Source of the DNA: Oscillospiraceae bacterium
GTDB taxonomy: Bacteria > Bacillota > Clostridia > Oscillospirales > CAG-272
Direction: 5' to 3'
DNA length: 64,000 nt
Assembly: GCA_015063685.1 (NCBI GenBank)
Contig: SVTR01000011.1
Location: 1-64,000 of the forward strand
Shown here piece by piece: positions 47,389 through 56,540 of this stretch. The position numbers and the translations under genes were made by a program. Each line of letters opens with the position of its first letter. Position 1 is the stretch's first letter. The notes under the pieces are model-generated. The model was given only the letters and a program-made list of their open reading frames with translations. It did no database searches and had not been told where the DNA came from.

Positions 47389-50300
47389 TCATTCCTCCGC
47401 ATCCGCTCTGCCGTTGAGACGGATCTCGGCAAGATCCTGCTTGGTGATGAGGAGCTTTCTGGGCTTATTGCCGTCGGCGGGGCCAACGAAGCCCATCTCC
47501 TCCATACGGTCAATAATCTTGGCGGCGCGGCCGTAACCAAGGTTCAAGCGGCGCTGTAGCAGGGACGTGGAGATCTTCTCGGCATCCACAGCCACCTCCA
47601 CAGCGGCCCAGAACTTGCCGTCCTCGTCGTCGCCGCCGAGAGCGCTGAAGTCCTCGATGTTGCCTACGTCTCCGCCCTTCTTCTTGCCCTGACCGCACTT
47701 GGCGGCCTCTACCTCGATCATGTGCATGAAGGACTCATCGTATTCGATCTGCGCGTTGTGCTCCTTGAGGAAGGTGACCACCTTCTCCACCTCGCCGTCG
47801 CTGACGAAGGTACCCTGCACACGCATGGGCTTGGTGGAGCCAACGGGAGAATACAGCATATCGCCGCGGCCAATGAGCTTTTCTGCGCCCACGGTATCAA
47901 TGATGGTACGGGAATCCACGGCGGCAGACACGGTAAAGGCGATACGGGAAGGCACGTTGGCCTTGATGAGACCCGTGATAACGTCAACCGAGGGACGCTG
48001 GGTACCCAGGATCAGGTGAATGCCTGCGGCTCTCGCCTTCTGGGCCAGGCGGCAGATGGCGGTCTCCACCTCATTGGAGGCAGTCATCATAAGATCAGCC
48101 AGCTCGTCGATGATAATAACCATCTGAGGCAGAGGCGGACGCTCGGGATCCCCTGCGGTGGCCTCGTTATAGCCTGCGATATTACGAACACCCACCTCCT
48201 CGATGAGCTCAAAGCGTCGCTCCATCTCCACCACAGCGGAGTTGAGGGCGCCTGCGGCCTTCTTGGGATCGCTGATCAGGGGACAATACAGGTGAGGCAG
48301 ATCGCGGTACACCGCAAACTCCACCTTCTTGGGGTCGATGAGAATGAGCTTGACCTCGTCGGGCTTGGCCTTATAAAGGATACTCATGATAATGGAGTTG
48401 ATACACACCGACTTACCCGAGCCGGTGGTACCTGCCACCAGAAGGTGGGGCATCTTGTTGATGTCCATCATGACGGGACGGCCGGCCACGTCAGCACCCA
48501 GGCACGCCGCCAGACGGCTCTTGTGATTCATAAACTCAGGGGTCTCGATAAGGTTGCGAAGGGCCACGGTAGCGGCGTGGTCGTTGGGCACCTCAATACC
48601 CACGGCGGCCTTACCGGGAATGGGGGCCTCAATACGAACACCCGACTTGGCCAGACCCAGGGCGATATCGTCCACCAGGTTGGCGATGGAGCGGACACGG
48701 ACACCCGTGTCGGGCTTCACCTCGTAGCGGGTGATGGTGGGGCCGCAGGAGCAGGCGATCTCCTTGACACGGATGTGGAAGGACTCCAGCACACTACGAA
48801 GGGTCTGGGTATTGCGAACGATCTCTTCCTCGTCGGCCTCGTAATGCTTGGGGCCGGGGATCAGAAGATCAATGGGCGGGAAGGCATATTCCTGCTTTTC
48901 CTCTACGACAACCTCTCCCGTGGCGGAGGACAGCACGACCTCCTCCTCGGACAGTCCGTCCACGTGGTAATCGGTGGTACTGGTGACAGCGGCAGTCTCC
49001 TGACGGTTGACCACCACCACGAACTTCTCGGGCTCAGGGGTCTTTGAGGAAGGCGCGCTCTCAACCCTGCGCTCGGCTGCGTCTGCGGGCTCGTCCTCCA
49101 TATCCTCATCCCAGGAGATCTCCATGGACTCCATATCCTCAGGGAGATCGTCCGACGCAAAGCCATCGTCACGTCGGTTGGCCGCCGCTCTTTGGGCAGG
49201 CTTGCGGGCCTCGGAAGCGGAACGGCTTGCGCGGGAAGGACGGGTGGGAATGTAAAGGGTATCCTCTTGGTCGTCTTCAACGGGCGTTTCTTTGCGATGA
49301 TCGTTCATATCCCGAGACTCCGCCGTAGCGGAGGCGGTGGCACGGTCCTCGGGCTCACCTGTCGTATCACGATCCGACAAGGCGCGGCCGGGTTGCTTTT
49401 TCGTCAAGGGCTTACCCAATTTCCCCTTGGCGGGAGCCGCTACGTAATCCTCGTCGTCGGCGGTATCGTCGTCCGCGTCCTCAATGATCTCCCCGGTTCT
49501 GGCATCTACGCGAATAGTCTCCTCGCGGCCGGCTCTGCGGTCACGGGTATTGCTTTCATCCGAGGCGTCCCGTCCAAGCTTGGCGCGGGAGCGAGGCGGG
49601 ACGTAGCCGTCGTCCTCATCCTCATCGCCGTCCATATCTTCGTCCTCATCCTCATCCGAGGTGTCCTCCTCGGCACGGCTCTTGGCCTTGGAAGCACGGC
49701 GCCGTGCGGGAGCTTCGTCATCTTCATCCTCTTCTTCGTCTTCGGCTCGTGCGTCCCGCGCCTCCTTTGCGGCATCAATGTACTTTTTGATCAGCGCCAC
49801 CACCTGGGCAGGTGTTACACCCACCAGGAACATGACAAGCAGGGGAAGCACCAGAATGCTCACGAGAATGGTACCCCACAGGCGGAGACCGTTGTACAAG
49901 AGGAAGCCGAAGAGACCGCCGATGACACCGCCGCAGGCAAATTCCGCACCGCTTTCATAGAACAGCTCAAAATCAATCTCGGCAAAAACGTCATCACCGG
50001 CACAGGCAAATACGTGCACCAGACCCGACAGGAAAATGATCAGCACAGCGGATAACACACAGCGCAAAACCACGGTTTCTTCCTTACAGTTTTTCCGCCA
50101 GAATACGGCCAGATACAGGAGCAGTACCGAGATGAAAAAGGCGGGCCAGCCAAACAGTCCGTAGAAGAAATAGCCAAACCAGTAGCCTACGGGACCCATC
50201 CAGAAATCATCGGGACCAACCTTGCTGCCAAAGAGATAGGAGGCAAAGAAAATCAAGGTCAGAATGCCCAGAGCGCCCAGGATATAGGGCATATACTGTT

Positions 50301-50577
50301 CGGAAAAATTCTTCCTGTTCTCTTCCCTCTGTGCCTGCTTGGCCAGAGCCTCGCGGTCAGCGGCAGCCTTTGGCTTGGTATTTCCCTTGGGGCTACTCTT
50401 GACGCCATTTTTGGCGCCGCTCTTGGAGCTGTTCTTGCTCCCCGCTCCGCTTTTTGGGGCGTCCTTGTCCACCGTTGAAGCAGCCATAGCAGACCTTGTT
50501 TTCGTCCCGCTACCCGTTGCTTTCTTGGCAGTCGAGGTGCTTACCGTTCTGCTCTGCTTGTTCTTCTCATTTGCCAT
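47389..50577 (-). CDS. ftsK: DNA translocase FtsK/SpoIIIE
   Basis: A 1062-aa DNA pump for chromosome segregation at the septum and during sporulation. N-terminal lysine/serine-rich segment, four TM segments (about 75-240), a very long charged linker (about 250-560) rich in Asp/Glu/Arg, then the alpha/beta motor with Walker A AGTTGSGKSVCINS, LILIDPKKVEFAVYRDLPHL and the QRPSVDVITG loop, and the C-terminal gamma winged helix (QRRLNLGYGRAAKIIDRMEE) that reads KOPS-type sites. ATG 50575-50577 with AAAGGAC; a longer frame adds 10 unsupported residues. Its linker is longer than that of B. subtilis SpoIIIE. Confidence 0.95.
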   Translation of the reverse strand: MANEKNKQSRTVSTSTAKKATGSGTKTRSAMAASTVDKDAPKSGAGSKNSSKSGAKNGVKSSPKGNTKPKAAADREALAKQAQREENRKNFSEQYMPYILGALGILTLIFFASYLFGSKVGPDDFWMGPVGYWFGYFFYGLFGWPAFFISVLLLYLAVFWRKNCKEETVVLRCVLSAVLIIFLSGLVHVFACAGDDVFAEIDFELFYESGAEFACGGVIGGLFGFLLYNGLRLWGTILVSILVLPLLVMFLVGVTPAQVVALIKKYIDAAKEARDARAEDEEEDEDDEAPARRRASKAKSRAEEDTSDEDEDEDMDGDEDEDDGYVPPRSRAKLGRDASDESNTRDRRAGREETIRVDARTGEIIEDADDDTADDEDYVAAPAKGKLGKPLTKKQPGRALSDRDTTGEPEDRATASATAESRDMNDHRKETPVEDDQEDTLYIPTRPSRASRSASEARKPAQRAAANRRDDGFASDDLPEDMESMEISWDEDMEDEPADAAERRVESAPSSKTPEPEKFVVVVNRQETAAVTSTTDYHVDGLSEEEVVLSSATGEVVVEEKQEYAFPPIDLLIPGPKHYEADEEEIVRNTQTLRSVLESFHIRVKEIACSCGPTITRYEVKPDTGVRVRSIANLVDDIALGLAKSGVRIEAPIPGKAAVGIEVPNDHAATVALRNLIETPEFMNHKSRLAACLGADVAGRPVMMDINKMPHLLVAGTTGSGKSVCINSIIMSILYKAKPDEVKLILIDPKKVEFAVYRDLPHLYCPLISDPKKAAGALNSAVVEMERRFELIEEVGVRNIAGYNEATAGDPERPPLPQMVIIIDELADLMMTASNEVETAICRLAQKARAAGIHLILGTQRPSVDVITGLIKANVPSRIAFTVSAAVDSRTIIDTVGAEKLIGRGDMLYSPVGSTKPMRVQGTFVSDGEVEKVVTFLKEHNAQIEYDESFMHMIEVEAAKCGQGKKKGGDVGNIEDFSALGGDDEDGKFWAAVEVAVDAEKISTSLLQRRLNLGYGRAAKIIDRMEEMGFVGPADGNKPRKLLITKQDLAEIRLNGRADAEE

Positions 50578-50649
50578 GTGTATGTCCTTTCTTGCCTTTC
50601 GGAGCACAACCGCCCCGAAGAAACAATTATTCTATTATAATTAATCTTT

Positions 50650-50678
50650 ATTATATCATATCTGCGCCGCAATTGCAA
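50650..50678 (-). promoter_or_regulatory. ftsK promoter
   Basis: Minus strand: TTGCAA (50673-50678), 17-bp spacer, TATAAT (50650-50655). Confidence 0.75.
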
Positions 50679-50730
50679 GTGGAAAAGTCATGTTTTTAAA
50701 CAATGTCTGTGAATTTATTACAAAAAACTC

Positions 50731-50759
50731 TTGCAATACGACCCAAAGGATGGTATAAT
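50731..50759 (+). promoter_or_regulatory. promoter of the pfpI-like operon
   Basis: TTGCAA (50731-50736), 17-bp spacer, TATAAT (50754-50759), divergent from the ftsK promoter. Confidence 0.8.
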
Positions 50760-50792
50760 CATAGTATATCCTTACCACCCACGGAGGTATCT

Positions 50793-51338
50793 ATGATCTA
50801 TCTGTTTCTCGCTCCCGGCTTTGAGGAAGTGGAGGCCCTTGCCCCTTTGGATCTTTTGCGCCGCGCAGGACTGTCCGTCACCACCGTCGGCATCGGCGGC
50901 AAGACCGTGACCGGCGCTCACGGCATCACCGTGACGGCTGATATCACAGATCTTGCGTACACAGATCTGAAGGATCCCGCCCCCGAGATGGTCATTCTGC
51001 CCGGCGGTATGCCCGGCTCCTTGAATCTGGACGCCTCCCCCGTGGTAGACGCCGCCATCCGCGCGGCGGTGAAAAATGACGGCTACCTCTGCGCTATTTG
51101 CGCAGCCCCCCTGATCCTGGGCCGCCGGGGTCTCCTGAAGGGACGCCGCGCCACCTGCTATCCCGGCTTTGAGGAAGAGCTTGTGGGCGCCATCGAAATA
51201 GGCGGCAAGGTCATCCGCGACGGCAAGATCATCACCGCCACCGGCATGGGTGTGGCCCTGGAGTTTGGTCTGGAGCTTGTCAGCGTGCTGAAGGATCCCG
51301 CAACCGCCGGAAAGATCAAGGATGGCATCCGTGCCTGA
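50793..51338 (+). CDS. DJ-1/PfpI family protein
   Basis: A 181-aa protein of the DJ-1/ThiJ/PfpI superfamily: MIYLFLAPGFEEVEALAPLD, VILPGGMPGS, and the nucleophile-elbow cysteine in LCAICAAPLILG. Members are deglycase/chaperone-like or stress proteins; the exact activity is not predictable. ATG 50793 with GGAGGTATCT. The next gene overlaps its end. Confidence 0.9.
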   Translation: MIYLFLAPGFEEVEALAPLDLLRRAGLSVTTVGIGGKTVTGAHGITVTADITDLAYTDLKDPAPEMVILPGGMPGSLNLDASPVVDAAIRAAVKNDGYLCAICAAPLILGRRGLLKGRRATCYPGFEEELVGAIEIGGKVIRDGKIITATGMGVALEFGLELVSVLKDPATAGKIKDGIRA

Positions 51339-51960
51339 AGCCATGGTTGACAAGACCCACTTGCGCCGTCATTACGAAGTCCAAAGAAGGGCTTTGTCTG
51401 AAAATCTTCGTGCCACCGCCGCGTCGACCATCACATCGTCCCTGTTTGCGCTCCCCGAATGGCAAACGGCACCCATGATCTGCGGGTACGTAGCCACGCG
51501 AGGGGAAATAGACCTGTCTGTCGTTTGGGAAACGGCCATTCGGGCCGGCAAGGACTATGCCCTTCCCGTGACCGTAACAGACGCAAAAGATGGCCAAATG
51601 ATTTTTCGTCGCTTGAAGGCATACACTCCCCACACCCTGATTCCTGCCCGATTCGGTATTTTGGAGCCCTCCGACGACTGTCCCGCCACGGAGCTTGGGG
51701 ATTTTCAAAACGCACTGATCCTCGTCCCCGGGCTGGCCTTTGACAACGCGGGCTTCCGCATCGGCTACGGCGGCGGTTACTACGACCGCTTCCTCGCCAC
51801 CTTGAGGGACGCAAATATTTCCGTAACGACGGTGGGGCTGGCATTTTCCGTCTGCCGCCCGCCGATCCTGCCTCACGAATCCCACGACGTAGCCGTGGAG
51901 TATATCGTAGACGAAAGGAGGGTGATCCGCACCCATGGACAATCAAAAAACCACCGCTAA
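51322..51960 (+). CDS. 5-formyltetrahydrofolate cyclo-ligase
   Basis: A 212-aa enzyme that returns 5-formyl-THF to the active folate pool with ATP. Signatures: DKTHLRRHYEVQRRAL at the N-terminus, CGYVATRGEIDL, and the ATP-binding RIGYGGGYYDRFL near the C-terminus. Start at 51322 overlaps the previous gene by 17 nt; ATG 51343 (MVDKTHLRR) fits the family length slightly better, and neither has a strong RBS. Overlaps the next gene by 26 nt. Confidence 0.9.
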   Translation: MASVPEAMVDKTHLRRHYEVQRRALSENLRATAASTITSSLFALPEWQTAPMICGYVATRGEIDLSVVWETAIRAGKDYALPVTVTDAKDGQMIFRRLKAYTPHTLIPARFGILEPSDDCPATELGDFQNALILVPGLAFDNAGFRIGYGGGYYDRFLATLRDANISVTTVGLAFSVCRPPILPHESHDVAVEYIVDERRVIRTHGQSKNHR

Positions 51961-52924
51961 GCACGGATTCAAGGGTTTTATCCGTGGCGAGATGGCCACA
52001 AATCCATATGCCGCTTGGCTGATCCTGGCGGTTTATACCCTTCTGCTTCTGTCCCGCGTGGTAGAAACCTTTTTTCTCACCCATGAGAACCGTTACCTGA
52101 GCACCATTCTCCTACAGCTGCTCATCTTTCCCATACCCGCCTATCTCTATATCCGCCTGAGAAGCAAAGCCCTCACCGGCAAGCTGGCCCTTCGTCCCCC
52201 GGCCCTGTCTCACCTGTTTTTGATCATGTCGGCTATCCTCATGCTGATCTGCGGATGCACGCTGCTGGGACTTGTCTGCGGCATGATGAACGCCCAGCCC
52301 TCCTTCACCCTATACGATACCTTCTCCTCTGTCCATGATGGCACGGCAAGCGCCTCGGTTCGTCTGATCCTGGCCTACGGCGTGCTTCCCGCCTTTTGTG
52401 AGGAGCTGCTGTTCCGCAGTATTCTCTGCGCAGAGTACGAAAAGCAAGGGATTCTGTACGCCTCCCTCATGTCCTCCCTTTTCTTTGCCTTCCTGCACTT
52501 TGATCTGACAGCCCTGCCCGTTTATCTGTTTGCCGGCTTCCTTTTAGCCGCAGTTCGCTACGTGACCAGATCTGCCGTCGCCTCGATGATCGTACACTTG
52601 GGCTATAACCTGTTCGGCATCTTCCTGCAGGCAGGCCTTTCGGGATACTGCCGCAATACCGGCAGTATCGGTCTTCTGGTTATTTTGCTCATCGCTTTCT
52701 TGCTTCTGTCCTCGGCCTTTTTCTGCGGCGAGGTTTCCAGGATCCTGAAAAAGCGGGGCACCCGTGATCTGTTGGATCATCCCGAGGCCATTTCCACTCC
52801 CGGCTTGAATACCATCCCTCGTCGCCGCTGGCTCTTCGCCTTCAGGGATGCCTTTGCCTGCCCCCAAGCCATCGCCGCTCTGATGCTGTGGCTGTTCGGT
52901 GTGATCGTCAATTTCCTGCACTGA
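51935..52924 (+). CDS. CPBP-family intramembrane metalloprotease
   Basis: A 329-aa membrane protein with about eight TM segments and CPBP motifs: CEELLFRSILCAEYEK, FFAFLHFDL and MIVHLGYNLFG. RBS GAAAGGAGGGTGATCC inside the end of the previous gene. A second, distinct CPBP protein besides the one at 40075-40935. Substrate unknown. Terminator at 52955-52987. Confidence 0.87.
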   Translation: MDNQKTTAKHGFKGFIRGEMATNPYAAWLILAVYTLLLLSRVVETFFLTHENRYLSTILLQLLIFPIPAYLYIRLRSKALTGKLALRPPALSHLFLIMSAILMLICGCTLLGLVCGMMNAQPSFTLYDTFSSVHDGTASASVRLILAYGVLPAFCEELLFRSILCAEYEKQGILYASLMSSLFFAFLHFDLTALPVYLFAGFLLAAVRYVTRSAVASMIVHLGYNLFGIFLQAGLSGYCRNTGSIGLLVILLIAFLLLSSAFFCGEVSRILKKRGTRDLLDHPEAISTPGLNTIPRRRWLFAFRDAFACPQAIAALMLWLFGVIVNFLH

Positions 52925-52954
52925 TCGTTCTCCGCAAACTTTTCTCTCATATAA

Positions 52955-52987
52955 CAGCGTCTCGAAGTCTCGGGACGTTGTTTTTTT
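52955..52987 (+). terminator. terminator of the pfpI/FTHF/CPBP operon
   Basis: CAGCGTCTCG-aagt-CTCGGGACGTTG hairpin (10 bp with two G-U pairs) followed by a 7-T run. Confidence 0.85.
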
Positions 52988-53051
52988 GCACAAAAAATCA
53001 CATTTTTTCCTGTGTTTACTGACGAATTTTTTCGTCCCCCCCTCAGGCCTA

Positions 53052-53080
53052 TTGACGAAATCCTCCAAAAAGTATATAAT
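53052..53080 (+). promoter_or_regulatory. promoter of the solute-binding lipoprotein
   Basis: TTGACG (53052-53057), 17-bp spacer, TATAAT (53075-53080). Confidence 0.85.
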
Positions 53081-53124
53081 AGAGGGTAGCGATTTACTCA
53101 TTACATGAAATCAGGAGGAAACAA

Positions 53125-54609
53125 ATGAAACTTCGCAGATTTTTGTGCGTTGCCCTGGCCGCTCTGATGCTTATCGGCACCTTCACGGCGTGCGGTGTCA
53201 ACGACGAAAAGAATGAAAATTCGACACAGGATGGCGAAGACGCTACCGTGGCCGAAACCCTGGATCCCGCCATTCAGGACGCCCTCTCCAGATTGACCAA
53301 CGTCAACTGGGGTGGCGGTGACTTTGGCGTTCTTTACGTCAACGATATCGCCGGTTATGCCGAGGAGGTAGAGGCCAAGGCCGACGCCGCCGACCAGTCC
53401 AGCAGTGCCGTCATCAATGATGCCGTTTATGAGAGAAACGTCACCTTTGAGGAGCGTTGCCAGCTGAAATTCGTCACCATCCCCGTTCCCCACCCCGAGA
53501 TCACCTCTAAGGTCATCAGCGAAACACAGACCAACACCGGTGACTTTGCCATCATTTCCTGCACCGCGTCCCAGACCGCCAGCATGGCATCTTCCGGTTA
53601 TCTTTACAACTATCTGTCCATGGATATCGACTACGATCAGCAATGGTGGGATCCCGGTACACTGGACTTCGCCCTTGACGGCAATGTATTCTTCATGAAC
53701 GGCGCCCACAACATCGTGGATGACGACGTAACCTTCGTTATGATGTTCAACAAGAAGATGCAGAGCGAAAAGCAGGTTGCCGATCCCTACACCACCGTCA
53801 GAAATAAGGAGTGGACCCTGGAATACTTCAATTCCATCATTCAGTCTGTTTCCGCCGAAAACGGTGACGGTGCTTGGGATGAAAAGGACACCTACGGCTT
53901 CTCCTCCCCCAGCTCTATAGGTAACACCTTCTTCTACGGCGCTGACCTGAAGTACGTCAACAACAGCCGTGACGTGGGTGTGCCCGAGCTGGCGCTGGGT
54001 GACAAGCTGGACAAGGCCGCGCAGGTAATGGATCTTGCCCAGTCCATCGTACATGAAAACAACGCCTCTTACATCGCCAAGCAGGGCAACGAGGCCGTCT
54101 CCAAGGATGTGTTCGTAGAAGGTCGTGCCCTGTTCTACTGCGAGGCCGCCAGCTATCTGCGCGCGCTGAACCAGACCATGGAAGGCGACTACGGCGTAGT
54201 GCCCGTGCCCAAGTACAGCAAGGAGCAGGAAAACTACACCACCTGGACCCACAGCATAGGCTCCACCATGAGCATTCCCACCTCCATCGCCGATGAGGTT
54301 GAGAAGCAAATGTTTGCCGAGGTGCTGGAGACTTACGTGGTGCTCTCTTACCAGCTGGTCAAGCCCGCTTACTATGACACCATGCTTACCAGCCGTAACG
54401 TCCGCGACCCCGACTCCGCCGAAATGCTGGATCTGATCTTCCAGAACCGTACCTACGATATGGCCATCTATTTCGACGCACTGGGATTCTCCTCCCTGTT
54501 CTCTGACTGCGTGACTAACAACAGCGATGATTTCGCTTCCAAGTACGCTGCCAACAGCAAGCGCTTCGACCGTCAGATCAATAACATCCTCAAGAAAATC
54601 AACAAGTAA
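53125..54609 (+). CDS. orphan extracellular solute-binding lipoprotein
   Basis: A 494-aa lipoprotein with signal peptide (MKLRRFLCVALAALMLIGT) and lipobox TFTAC. The mature protein has the two-lobed pattern of family-1 sugar-type solute-binding proteins (about 60-490), with GDYGVVPVPKYSKEQENYTTW typical of carbohydrate ABC receptors. No ABC permease or ATPase genes are next to it: it has its own promoter and terminator. It could serve an ABC system elsewhere, or act as a sensor. RBS AGGAGGAAAC. Confidence 0.8.
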   Translation: MKLRRFLCVALAALMLIGTFTACGVNDEKNENSTQDGEDATVAETLDPAIQDALSRLTNVNWGGGDFGVLYVNDIAGYAEEVEAKADAADQSSSAVINDAVYERNVTFEERCQLKFVTIPVPHPEITSKVISETQTNTGDFAIISCTASQTASMASSGYLYNYLSMDIDYDQQWWDPGTLDFALDGNVFFMNGAHNIVDDDVTFVMMFNKKMQSEKQVADPYTTVRNKEWTLEYFNSIIQSVSAENGDGAWDEKDTYGFSSPSSIGNTFFYGADLKYVNNSRDVGVPELALGDKLDKAAQVMDLAQSIVHENNASYIAKQGNEAVSKDVFVEGRALFYCEAASYLRALNQTMEGDYGVVPVPKYSKEQENYTTWTHSIGSTMSIPTSIADEVEKQMFAEVLETYVVLSYQLVKPAYYDTMLTSRNVRDPDSAEMLDLIFQNRTYDMAIYFDALGFSSLFSDCVTNNSDDFASKYAANSKRFDRQINNILKKINK

Positions 54610-54619
54610 ATAAAACCTC

Positions 54620-54652
54620 CGTCCGGATCACAAACGTGATCCGGACTTTTTT
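54620..54652 (+). terminator. terminator of the solute-binding gene
   Basis: GTCCGGATCAC-aaac-GTGATCCGGAC hairpin followed by TTTTTT. Confidence 0.93.
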
Positions 54653-54688
54653 GTGAGTATAACTTCCGGAAGTTTTTTTCAAAAGCCC

Positions 54689-54717
54689 TTGCACAATCCT
54701 CGATGATATGATAAAAT
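54689..54717 (+). promoter_or_regulatory. promoter of the yqeG-like gene
   Basis: TTGCAC (54689-54694), 17-bp spacer, TAAAAT (54712-54717). Confidence 0.7.
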
Positions 54718-54751
54718 ATGAGAAGAAGCACAAGCAAGGAGTCAACGATCC

Positions 54752-55261
54752 ATGAAACACATGATGATGCCCCATTATATGTTCAGAACCTACGACGAGA
54801 TCACCCCGGAATTTCTTCTGTCCCTCGGTGCCAAGGCAGTACTGTCCGACGTGGACAATACCCTGGCTCCTTACGAGCAGCCCGAGCCCGATGAAAGACT
54901 CACGGCATGGATCAAGTCCCTCTCCGACGCGGGGATCACCATCGCTTTCATCTCCAACAATGAACGGGAGCGCATTGAGCTTTTCAACCGCACCTTAGGG
55001 GTCCCCGCTTACTGGAAAAGCGGCAAGCCCTTTAAAAGATCTCTGCTCCGTGCCATGGAGGAGCTTGGCACCGACAAGGAAAACACCGTCATGCTGGGTG
55101 ATCAGCTCCTCACCGACGCCTGGGCGGGCAACGCCGCAGGGCTGAAGGTCATCATCGTGCCTCCCATCAAGGATAAGCTGAATTGGTTCTTTCGCTTTAA
55201 GCGGTGGCTTGAAAAGGGCACGGTAAAAAAATTCAAGAAAAAGCAGGGCATTACCTGGTAA
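54752..55261 (+). CDS. YqeG-family HAD-superfamily phosphatase
   Basis: A 169-aa HAD IIIA phosphatase. Motif I DVDNTLAPYE, motif II FISNNE, and motif III MLGDQLLTDAWAGN are intact. Close to Firmicutes YqeG, whose substrate is uncertain (phosphatidylglycerolphosphate has been reported for relatives). First gene of a short operon with the endonuclease-IV-like gene (18 nt gap). Confidence 0.9.
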   Translation: MKHMMMPHYMFRTYDEITPEFLLSLGAKAVLSDVDNTLAPYEQPEPDERLTAWIKSLSDAGITIAFISNNERERIELFNRTLGVPAYWKSGKPFKRSLLRAMEELGTDKENTVMLGDQLLTDAWAGNAAGLKVIIVPPIKDKLNWFFRFKRWLEKGTVKKFKKKQGITW

Positions 55262-55279
55262 GCTTCGAAAGGAAACCTT

Positions 55280-56152
55280 ATGATAGATTTTCAATGCATC
55301 AAAACCCCCACCTTCGGCCCCGGCGGCAACGGAGAGTGGTTCAAAAGCGAGGGCGGCAAGGCCACGGTTCAAGCCCCCGGCTGGCTGAGATCCAAGGGTC
55401 TCGACGCCTACGAGTACGAGGCGGGCAAGGGCATCATGGCAGGCGAGGGAGCGCTTCTCGCCATCGGTCAGAAGGCTCGTGAGCACGGCATCCTCATGTC
55501 CCTCCACGCCCCCTACTTCATCTCTCTGTCCTCGGTGGAGGAAGAAAAACGGAACAACAGCATTGGCTATATTCAAAAATCCCTGTGGGCAGCCGAGCTT
55601 TTAGGGGCGGACACCATCGTCATCCACAGCGGCAGCGCGGGCAAGATCTCCCGGGATGAGGCCATGAGATTGTCCTGCGACACCCTCGCCCGCCTCATGG
55701 AGACGGTAGGGGATACCCCCATCCGTCTCGGCATCGAGACCATGGGCAAGCGCAATCAGCTGGGGACCTTGGACGAGGTCATTGAGCAGTGTAAGGTGGA
55801 TCCCCACTTCCATCCCGTGGTGGATTTCGGCCACCTCAACGCCCGCGGCGTGGGCGGTCAGTTCCCCGACAGAGACAGCTACCGCCGGGTCTTCCACACC
55901 ATCGCGGATAAGCTGGGCGCCGAGTACGCCACCCACCTCCATTGCCACTTCTCCAAGATCGAGTTCACCGACGCAGGCGAGAAGCGCCACGTTACCTTCG
56001 AGGATACGGTCTACGGCCCCGAGTTTGAGCCCCTCATGGAGGCCATCATTGTGGACAACCTCTGCCCCCGCATCATCTGCGAATCGGACGGGACCATGGC
56101 GGAGGACGCGCTGGCTATGAAGAAGTATTGGACGGAGCGCAGGAGCGAATAA
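55280..56152 (+). CDS. endonuclease IV-like (AP endonuclease family 2) protein
   Basis: A 290-aa TIM-barrel protein of the xylose-isomerase-like superfamily, best matching deoxyribonuclease IV (Nfo). Metal-ligand candidates in order: LHAPYF, VIHSGS, GIETMG, VDFGHLNA, HLHCHFSK, ICESDG. Nfo cuts DNA at abasic sites. The N-terminal FQCIKTPTFGPGGNGEW is somewhat unusual, so a sugar-phosphate isomerase-like role is not excluded. RBS GAAAGGAAACC. Confidence 0.8.
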   Translation: MIDFQCIKTPTFGPGGNGEWFKSEGGKATVQAPGWLRSKGLDAYEYEAGKGIMAGEGALLAIGQKAREHGILMSLHAPYFISLSSVEEEKRNNSIGYIQKSLWAAELLGADTIVIHSGSAGKISRDEAMRLSCDTLARLMETVGDTPIRLGIETMGKRNQLGTLDEVIEQCKVDPHFHPVVDFGHLNARGVGGQFPDRDSYRRVFHTIADKLGAEYATHLHCHFSKIEFTDAGEKRHVTFEDTVYGPEFEPLMEAIIVDNLCPRIICESDGTMAEDALAMKKYWTERRSE

Positions 56153-56203
56153 GACAAACAAAAAAGCGGCATCCCCGCCGCAGTGAAAAATTCCGAAAAA
56201 GTA

Positions 56204-56232
56204 TTGACAAACCAAGCAAAGTGTGGTATCAT
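56204..56232 (+). promoter_or_regulatory. promoter of the antitoxin RNA
   Basis: TTGACA (56204-56209), 17-bp spacer, TATCAT (56227-56232). The end of its spacer (GTGTGG) matches that of the toxin promoter (TTGTGG), and the sequence just downstream is homologous too. Confidence 0.85.
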
Positions 56233-56237
56233 AAAGG

Positions 56238-56327
56238 CGTAGGAGCTACCGGCAACGGTCACTTCCTCGTATGATTAAGAAGATAACCGCACGATTTGGA
56301 AGGTTGGGCGGTTATCTTTTTTTATTG
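56238..56327 (+). ncRNA. antisense antitoxin RNA (RNAII-like), ~90 nt
   Basis: Runs from the promoter at 56204-56232 to a terminator with a 7-T run. Its 5' half, CGTAGGAGCTACCGGCAACG plus GTCACTTCCTC (56238-56268), folds into a stem-loop with a GCAA tetraloop. Its 3' half, the terminator stem (56279-56321), is exactly complementary to the 3' UTR of the toxin mRNA made from the other strand. A homologous copy of the 5' stem-loop is at the 5' end of the toxin mRNA (56480-56515, minus). No ORF. This is the layout of the pAD1 par locus (RNAII). Confidence 0.75.
56279..56327. terminator. shared terminator of the toxin and antitoxin RNAs
   Basis: AAGATAACCGC (56279-56289) pairs with GCGGTTATCTT (56309-56319) around a 19-nt loop. 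T-run on the plus side; on the minus side the tail is TCTT only, so the toxin RNA may end less efficiently. Confidence 0.85.
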
Positions 56328-56404
56328 TAAATATCCATTATCAGACGGATCACAGCTATCAGAAGCGTGCAAAACAGGAAAAACAGTTCCCACGTCATGA
56401 CCAT
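56312..56404 (-). CDS. type I toxin, 30-aa holin-like membrane peptide
   Basis: A 30-aa peptide: MVMTWELFFLFCTLLIAVIR followed by LIMDIYNKKR. One transmembrane helix, short polar N-terminus, basic C-terminus, the pattern of Fst/Hol_Tox type I toxins that damage the membrane. ATG 56402-56404 follows a very strong Shine-Dalgarno (GGGGGAGGTGATATAC); a second ATG two codons on is possible. The ~130-nt leader is long and structured. Too short for routine gene calling. The match to named toxin families is by shape, not by close identity. Confidence 0.8.
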   Translation of the reverse strand: MVMTWELFFLFCTLLIAVIRLIMDIYNKKR

Positions 56405-56479
56405 GTATATCACCTCCCCCTTTGCGATGTTGGACAGGGCATCGGGAAAGGCAAAAAAGATTTCGACTTCCCCGAAATA

Positions 56480-56515
56480 GAGGAAGCGACCGCCGCCGTT
56501 CAGGCAACTCCTACG
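56480..56515 (-). ncRNA. 5' stem-loop of the toxin mRNA
   Basis: Minus strand CGTAGGAGTTGCCTGAACGG ... GGTCGCTTCCTC, homologous to the antitoxin RNA 5' stem-loop at 56238-56268 but read from the opposite strand. Because each arm is an imperfect palindrome, the two RNAs could pair through these loops as well as at the 3' ends. Confidence 0.65.
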
Positions 56516-56540
56516 GGAAACCTTATGGTCTCCGCTTGGT

